A stretch of 27,500 bases of DNA from Mesostigma viride (taxonomy: Eukaryota > Streptophyta > Mesostigmatophyceae > Mesostigmatales > Mesostigmataceae). Shown here piece after piece: positions 22,008-27,500 of this stretch. The DNA lies in NCBI GenBank assembly GCA_009746045.1, contig RPFO01000500.1, positions 220,199 to 247,698 on the forward strand, given 5' to 3'. Positions within the stretch are counted from its first letter, which is position 1. Each line of letters starts with the position of its first letter. The position numbers and the translations under genes are program-made. The notes below the pieces were generated by a model. The model made no database searches. It was not told the origin of the DNA and saw only the letters and a program-made list of their open reading frames with translations.

Positions 22008-22229
22008 TGTAAGTGTTTAAACATGGCCACCAGCTAAGTACTGCAGTACCTAGCTGTTCAAACACACTGCAAATGTAGTCACTCTGAAATCTTATTAATT
22101 GTATGTGTGTGTAATTAGTTAGCTACTACATGGTAACTTCGCTCGGTTCATGCACTGATCAATGGTGTGTATGGCCAGCTTTCGTCTACGATGTTCATAA
22201 CATTGATGAATGAATGAGCGCATCTGTAA
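22008..22229 (+). terminator. Candidate poly(A) signals TGTAA for the amine oxidase
   Basis: TGTAA, the usual chlorophyte polyadenylation signal, occurs at 22008-22012 and 22225-22229, about 185 and 400 nt after the stop codon. Which one is used cannot be told. Confidence 0.4.
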
Positions 22230-22323
22230 CACATAAAAGTCAGTCACATGATCGACCGTGTGTCTGTATCAACCCGATCTTGCAGGCATGGGTGCATGTC
22301 TGCCAACCACTGCGGCGCTGCAT

Positions 22324-22339
22324 GCGCCATGCATGGCGC
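22324..22339. repeat. 16-bp perfect palindrome
   Basis: GCGCCATGCATGGCGC is self-complementary and lies among further ATGCCATGCA-like repeats in the intergenic region. Confidence 0.8.
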
Positions 22340-22405
22340 CACCACTTATGTGTATGCCATGCCATGCATCTTGCATGCAGCCTACTGATTAGTAAAAATC
22401 ACTAG

Positions 22406-22412
22406 TATATAA
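22406..22412 (+). promoter_or_regulatory. Possible TATA box
   Basis: TATATAA lies 380 nt upstream of the possible small reading frame at 22786. It is a weak candidate based on the motif alone. Confidence 0.25.
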
Positions 22413-22785
22413 CCCCGGCCACTGAGTCTGTGGCCACTGGACAATGCACGGCGCATTCCACCCACACGGCGGCCGAATAATGACGCTCTTTGGGGGCCGG
22501 GCTGTTGCCCGGGCTGGTAACTTTTCTAATTCAACTCATTACTAGTTCATTTGGTACTCATACCCCAGACTCAAGGAACGACGCATCAATGCCATCAAGT
22601 ACCATGCGTTGTGACAATTCCATGCTAAAATTACTTGCTCAGCGGAGCCCATTTCCGGAGGAATATGAATTCGCACTGCCCATCCAGCTCAAGCCACCGC
22701 TTGCGCATGCATCATCCTGGCCGGCCCCGCGGGCCCACATATGCACCCTCTTCTCACGTTGCCTTAGTAGGCAGAGGTTCTGGGA

Positions 22786-23150
22786 ATGGCTGCTCATCAA
22801 GAACCGGAGGCGTACTTGAAGGCACTCATCACGTGTGAGCTACCTGCGTTGGTGACGCCTGCAGGAGTTCACCCAGATAGGCTACGCTGGCCTCAACAGC
22901 CTCCTGCACGAGCGAATCTACGGGCAGCCACAGCAGCTGCAGCATCCTCGCAGAGCCGGCGGCACCTCCCCCCTAGCATGCACGGAATCCATCCGAGAGC
23001 TGCAGTGGCGGAGCAGCTGGCGCGCCGATGGCTGAGCAGCTTGCCGCCCTGAATGCGCTTGACGGCCCACTCAACACTCTCGCGGCCAAGGTCAACAAAT
23101 TGAAGCCAGAGTTGCACAACATTGAAGCCAGTCCAGCCTCAATTTACTGA
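22786..23150 (+). pseudogene. Possible small gene or gene remnant, unrecognised
   Basis: Three stretches look protein-like but lie in successive frames: MAAHQEPEAYLKALIT from 22786, then EFTQIGYAGLNSLLHERIYG from 22865 just after CCTGCAG, then a 40-residue frame from ATG 23028 to TGA 23150 (MAEQLAALNALDGPLN and onward, helical and Leu-rich). The gap between the first two is about 32 nt and no phase-compatible intron joins them, so this may be a frameshifted remnant or exons whose partners I could not identify. No family was recognised. Confidence 0.3.
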
Positions 23151-23278
23151 TACGCAAGAGCAGCCGTAACTGAGTTCATTTGGTGTAATTATCTACGTAT
23201 GTGTATGTGTGATAAAACCGGCTTGGATCGAAAACCATGAACATCTGCATTTGGGGGGTATTTATGTAGGACCAAAAA

Positions 23279-23346
23279 GCAAGCTCTGGGTCAAGTTCAT
23301 ATATCAAGGTAGGGGGGTATATATATGAACTTGAGCCAGAGCTTGC
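23279..23346. repeat. Strong hairpin, 26-bp stem with one mismatch
   Basis: The left arm 23279-23304 begins GCAAGCTCTGGGTCAAG. The right arm 23321-23346 is its reverse complement except for one base. The loop is 16 nt. It lies between convergent units (the possible small plus-strand gene and the minus-strand MYND gene). It could be a small-RNA precursor, a tiny inverted-repeat element or a 3'-end structure. Confidence 0.8.
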
Positions 23347-23350
23347 ACAC

Positions 23351-23945
23351 AGCATGCAGGTCTGCAATTACAACATATACACATGCATGCACTAGAGGAT
23401 TCCTACCGGGCGCAGTCCGATCATAAAATGCATGACATGTGCGGATAGCCAATCAGGCCTGCCTCTATATATACTACCTACGTTGAACCGGCTTGATCGT
23501 GCGGCTCGATGGCAGGAACAAAAAGCGCATTCTAATTGTTGATGAGACAACATCACCGGCTTACAAAACCAGTGAATGAGACAACCAGCAGATAACCTTT
23601 GTAACAAGAAATTCGCCTGACCTGCGCTAAGGGATTAGTAGTTAGAGTACTTAGACTTTATTGTATACAGTCTGACAGCAGCATTGAGTCAGATCGATGA
23701 TGTAGAAGTTTATTGCCCCTTTCCAAGTTACCAAATCCAATGTCACCTTTGGAGCTCGCATCCGCATTTCGACGTTTTAGCTAAAATTTCGCAGTAAGAA
23801 GTAACCCCGCATTGAATTCAGTGCATGGGGTTGTCAGGGTTGAGCAGCAAGAGAGACCCAGGTTTCATTATGTAGCATGCAAATCAAAATTTAACCTCTT
23901 TAACGCCAACAGTCTGATGTTGAAACCACTGCCGATCCAAACTTG
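23351..23945. terminator. Intergenic stretch with candidate MYND-gene poly(A) signal
   Basis: This is downstream of the minus-strand MYND gene. TTACA at 23561-23565 reads TGTAA on the minus strand, about 380 nt after the stop codon. Nothing else was recognised. Confidence 0.35.
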
Positions 23946-26680
23946 TTAGGCGGCCGGTTGGCACTCCTTCTTATGCTCCACCCAATGCTTGCCTGCACGA
24001 TTCAAGGCCATCACATACAAAGAAAGGTCGCATGAAATGGAAGGCATTGCGCACTCTTCACCCCATACTAGAGGACACAAGCCCCTAGCAAACAAGACCA
24101 TGGCACGCCTTAACCACATGTATATGACCTCTAGCTGTCACATGCATGGCATTCCACTACTGTACATCTTAGGGTCAACCAGGTCACTGGAGAACCTGTG
24201 CAGGCACCAACGAACAAACTGGCATTGAGACATAGCCTGCGCCTGTAAGGCCTGTGAGTGAAGCCAGCACCTAGCCTTTAGGCACAGGTTCCAGTATCAA
24301 ACTTCCTACCAGACCAGAGCAAAGAGTTTAAAAAAGCAGGCATATAATTGTACCCGGAATATGGATTATGGGAACAACAAATTATGGGAACCCCTTGAAT
24401 CTAAAGCCACCCGCCATGAGGGCTGCGCGTGCATGGTAACATCACCAAGTAACAACGTTACCTATGACTCTTATGAACAAAATATCTGCAGAAAAGGCAT
24501 CATCGCCCTCCTGTCTTTGGTCTAATAGTGGAACGCATGGAGATGTGTATTGGTTTAGGCATGGCCCATGCACAAAGCCTGTGCTGTTCAACTTGGATGG
24601 TAACGCGGGTCGCAGGTACGTGGCATCGTTGAGAACTCCCAACGTGTTGATGCACAGGTCTATTGGCTTGACATGGTCACAACAACAGATCCAGAACTTG
24701 TCCGCTGATCTCTCCCCGTTGCACACCGTCCCCCCTTCCCCCCCCCCCCCCCCCGGCTTCACCCTGTCCACCTCTCTATAGGTTCACGACAGTTGTGTTT
24801 GGATCACAGGGGCAACAATGGGTACTTACGTTGGCAGACCTCGCTGCAGTAGGGTGCCTGCGGGATGTCGGCAGCACGCACAAGGAGCAACCACAGATTG
24901 CGTACGGTTTGTAATCAGTGTCGGGCCAGGAGAGAAACAAGGACAGGAGACCCCGTGGGTGTGCGCTAACGACGTACCGCTACCATGGACAGCTCCATAC
25001 TCAGCATGTGCCAAGAATGGTTCGCCGCGGGAGGTACCAGCGACCTTGTCCTGGGCAGCACAATGCCTGCCATGCTCTACGCTCTTTATGAGGAACCCGG
25101 AATAGAAAACGCCAGCCCCATGGTATGACGGGAGGGCGGGAAAGAGGCAGCACACATGGGCACATATGACGGGCAAGTGGTACTGCACCAAGGACCGTTG
25201 TCCAGAAGACATAACCGACATCCAACAGGTGAATACGCGGGCAGGCAGGCGGCGTGAGTGTGCGGCGCTAGGCGTACGGTACCTGCTGGCATCGGCTGCA
25301 CTGCACCTCGGCCACCTTCTGGCACACCAGGCACTGCAGCTCCTCTTCTTCCTCCTCCTCCATACCATCTTCGTCATCATAGTCAGCAGGGCCCCCACGG
25401 TTGGAGTCGCCCGCGCCCTCGTCCCCTATGGCAGTGTCAGGGTCACAGTACAAGGTTCACCCACAGGGATAAGAGAGAACCCATATGGGCATGTGCGGTG
25501 TCCGCCCAATGCAGGGTCAGATCCTTAAAAAAACGCAGTTGCGACCCAGACAGAGGCGGCCCACATTGTGGTGCTGGGGACGCCCTCAGCAGGGAATGTC
25601 CTGAGCAGTGGATGCCGGCCACAAAGTGTTCTCTCTGCTGGCACCCAACATTAATTTGGTAGAAATGGCATGGGAACAAGTGAACCTTCCAAACGCAGCC
25701 AAAGACGACACAAATGCCAAGCGAGCTCAATCAGCCCATGATACGTACGTGCGGCTCTGCAACACACAAGCACCACGGTAATCATGTCATGCTAATCACA
25801 TGACTGGGTGCATGGGCATCACAGAGAGCTTCACTAGCATGGCGAGCGTGTTCCCGACACGCCAGATGCGGTATCGCAGCACACACTTTCTGCGTGCACA
25901 ATCCACCTGCGCTTGCGATTGGGAACAAACATCCATGTGATAGGCAAGTGCATCCAATCTAACTTCTCATTGGTGGCAGAGCCACAGTGAGTGAAACCCA
26001 CACTTAGATGTCACGCTGTTGTGAGCGCCTAGTATGGAGCTACCGCCGCCCTCACGACACGCCCGAGTATCATGGAAATCATTATGTGCAATTGAGAAAT
26101 CCACCCGCACACCAGCCGATCTCCAGAGGAGACCACGGCTATGCCAGCTCCACAGACAAACCCTCCCCCTTGCCCATACCGTCAAAAGAGGCCGAAATCT
26201 CGCTCCTGCCCGACGCCCCCGCGGTTGACCCGGCATGCGCGGCCATACTCTGCATGTGGCTCCCTGACGCGGCTTGGCTCTGGCTCTGGCGCAGGCTGCC
26301 GGCCCAGCTGGTCCGGTTGTCGACCCCTGCCGTGGACAAGGGGGGCGGAGACAAGTGCGGTTGCTTGAAACGTCGCACTGCCATGTGGTGTGATCGGATG
26401 GTCGTTACCCACATTAAGTTGGCTGGAACCGATGGAACAATATCATACGGGTCACTGATAGGGATATTGACAAAAAACCCATGCATGCCAGCCAACCCTG
26501 CTGGTACGGCCGACTGGCTAGGCATGCAAGGCAAAACAGCACACTTCAATGAATTGCAGCAAACACACTCCTACGCCAACAAGCTTAATTGTTTTGCTGT
26601 GCCAGCATTGAAATTACCCTCACCCAGCGCCCTCACCTCCCACCCGCAGCGCGACATCCCCCGCGCGTGGTCCCGCACGG

Positions 26681-26715
<35 letters not shown>

Positions 26716-27417
26716 GCTGTTGTTGAAATTGTTGTTGTTGCCCGAGCTGTTGTTGACCTCGGGCGGCTTCACCGCCAGGTCCACGTTAGGGTCGTCGTCC
26801 ACCTCGGCCGCCTTGGACGAGCCGCCCACCACGATCTGCCGACGCACCTGCGGCTGCACCTGTTGCGGATGTATCCCGCCCACCTTGCTCCCAAGTCCAA
26901 ACGGGCTCTGCTGCGTCGGCTGGAACGTGGCCCTACCTCCCGCTGCCACCGCCCCCCTGCCCCGCCGCCCGTCCTCAAAATCGTCGTCGCTGCTGCCGAC
27001 CTCGTCCCCGCTGCTCTCCATGCCCAGCGCCACGCGCCGGCCGTGCGACATGGGCCGCCGCATGGGCGAGTCGAGCGCGTCATCGTCGCCTGCCAGGGAC
27101 CCTTCGGGGCTGTTCCCCACCGACAGGATCTCGGTGGCCGTCTCCTGCCGGCTCAGCTTGCTCAGCCTTCCATGTCGTGCATGCACGTGGGTCAGGGTGG
27201 GCAGGTGATGGGTGCGCAGGCGTGTCAGGTCAGGGTGTGCCCATGGGATGCGCGCGCAAGCGTGAGGAGATAGAGATGGTGAAAGCCTAAAGGGGGCTAT
27301 AATAACCCAAACCAGGGGGCACCAACCAGCCATGTGACTCAGCGTCTTCGACCTTGGCCGTACCTTTACGTGGACCAGCACCGGAATCTCAACCACGGTT
27401 TTGTTAGGAGAAGTTGC
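23946..27417 (-). CDS. MYND zinc-finger protein, 5' end incomplete
   Basis: Modelled as complement(join(23946..23992, 24830..24857, 25283..25425, 26180..26326, 26637..27144, 27364..27417)); all phases fit, giving 308 residues plus stop. The C-terminal finger spans three exons: CLVCQKVAEVQCSRCQQ, then APYCSEVCQ, then RKHWVEHKKECQ. This gives C-x2-C-x7-C-x2-C-x5-C-x3-C-x7-H-x3-C, the complete MYND ligand set. MYND fingers usually bind proline-rich peptides in partner proteins. Just before it is an acidic stretch ending in seven Glu. Upstream are Ser/Asp-rich (SSGDEVGSSDDDFEDG) and Asn-rich low-complexity segments, suggesting disorder. The rightmost exon (KTVVEIPVLVHVK) has no ATG before an in-frame stop at 27430-27432, so its acceptor is tentative and the start is probably off-window. 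No SET or other catalytic domain is visible. The MYND part is secure; the rest is inference from splice phase. Confidence 0.75.
24731..24755. repeat. Poly-C tract in MYND intron
   Basis: A C-run with few interruptions, which is G-rich on the transcribed sense strand of the MYND gene. It is in the intron between the microexon and the last exon. Confidence 0.8.
24830..24857 (-). other. 28-nt microexon of the MYND gene
   Basis: It lies between acceptor CCCGCAG and donor GTAAGT (minus strand) and encodes APYCSEVCQ, carrying the fifth and sixth zinc ligands. Without it the finger is destroyed and the frame is lost, because 28 is not a multiple of 3. Confidence 0.85.
25426..26179. other. MYND-gene intron, nothing else recognised
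   Basis: A 754-nt intron bounded by gtatgg (minus strand, after 26180) and the ATAG before 25425. Reading frames inside show no family-like motifs. Confidence 0.6.
26681..26756 (-). repeat. (AAC)n trinucleotide repeat encoding poly-Asn
   Basis: GTT repeats on the plus strand read AAC on the minus strand, in frame with the MYND-gene exon 26637-27144. They encode an Asn tract of about a dozen residues with interrupted Asn/Phe/Ser before it. Length polymorphism is expected. Confidence 0.85.
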
Positions 27418-27500
27418 CTTTTTCCGTGATCACAGCAAGAAAAAATCTAGAAACAAATAAGAGTGCGCGCTTTTGGGATGACTGGCAATATTTTAAGAGC

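Noticed and set aside
22490-22819. 109-codon plus-strand frame (MGAGLLPGLVTF)
   Set aside because: No family-like motif and no splice support; possibly chance.
24826-25398. 190-codon minus-strand frame overlapping the MYND exons
   Set aside because: It reads the zinc-finger exon out of frame and runs through the intron; the phase-consistent spliced model explains the region better.
26008-27273. 421-codon plus-strand frame with poly-Val
   Set aside because: Antisense to MYND-gene exons; the poly-Val is the reverse reading of the AAC/GTT repeat.

Overview
This is nuclear DNA of a photosynthetic eukaryote, most likely a green alga (Chlorophyta; a trebouxiophyte is a guess). The reasons are GC-rich exons broken by many GT-AG introns, a plastid-type TGD1/MlaE lipid-transporter permease with a transit-peptide-like N-terminus, a plant-type copper amine oxidase ending in the peroxisomal signal SKL, and TGTAA motifs (the usual green-algal poly(A) signal) downstream of genes. 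No bacterial operon, rRNA, tRNA or CRISPR array was recognised.

Layout: (1) 1-3730, minus strand: the 5' half of a TGD1-like gene, with exon 1 at 3730-3164 and exon 2 at 942-790; the remaining exons lie beyond the left edge. Its introns hold a complete 461-bp hAT-type non-autonomous element (25-485) with terminal inverted repeats and an 8-bp target-site duplication, a decayed relative (about 1901-2330), and minisatellites. (2) 3731-5114: intergenic DNA shared by two divergent genes, containing a small inverted-repeat element. (3) 5115-21824, plus strand: a copper amine oxidase gene of 21 exons. All exon phases close to a 2634-nt reading frame of 877 residues with TPQ tyrosine, catalytic Asp, three copper His and C-terminal SKL. 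(4) 21825-23945: intergenic DNA with possible fragments of a small gene and a strong 26-bp-stem hairpin. (5) 23946 to at least 27417, minus strand: a gene ending in a MYND zinc finger assembled from three short exons, with an upstream poly-Asn and acidic region; its 5' end is probably outside the window.

The most striking feature is a recurring pattern I call 'donor echoes'. Just downstream of several exons, the intron carries extra copies of that exon's 3' end together with its 5' splice site. The extreme case follows amine-oxidase exon 4: a 27-bp unit repeated about 58 times (7403-8968). Nearly every unit contains CAG, then a 15-nt segment encoding VQPSM, then GTGAGG. VQPxM is the conserved family motif at exactly this exon junction. 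Because 27 is a multiple of 3 and the next exon starts in phase 0, splicing from any unit's donor stays in frame and adds nine residues per unit. Similar echoes follow exons 5, 13, 14, 15 and 20, and exon 2 of the TGD1-like gene on the other strand. RNA data would tell whether these are decoys, alternative donors or neutral slippage products.

The three genes have no evident functional link: plastid lipid import, peroxisomal amine oxidation and a MYND protein of unknown role.
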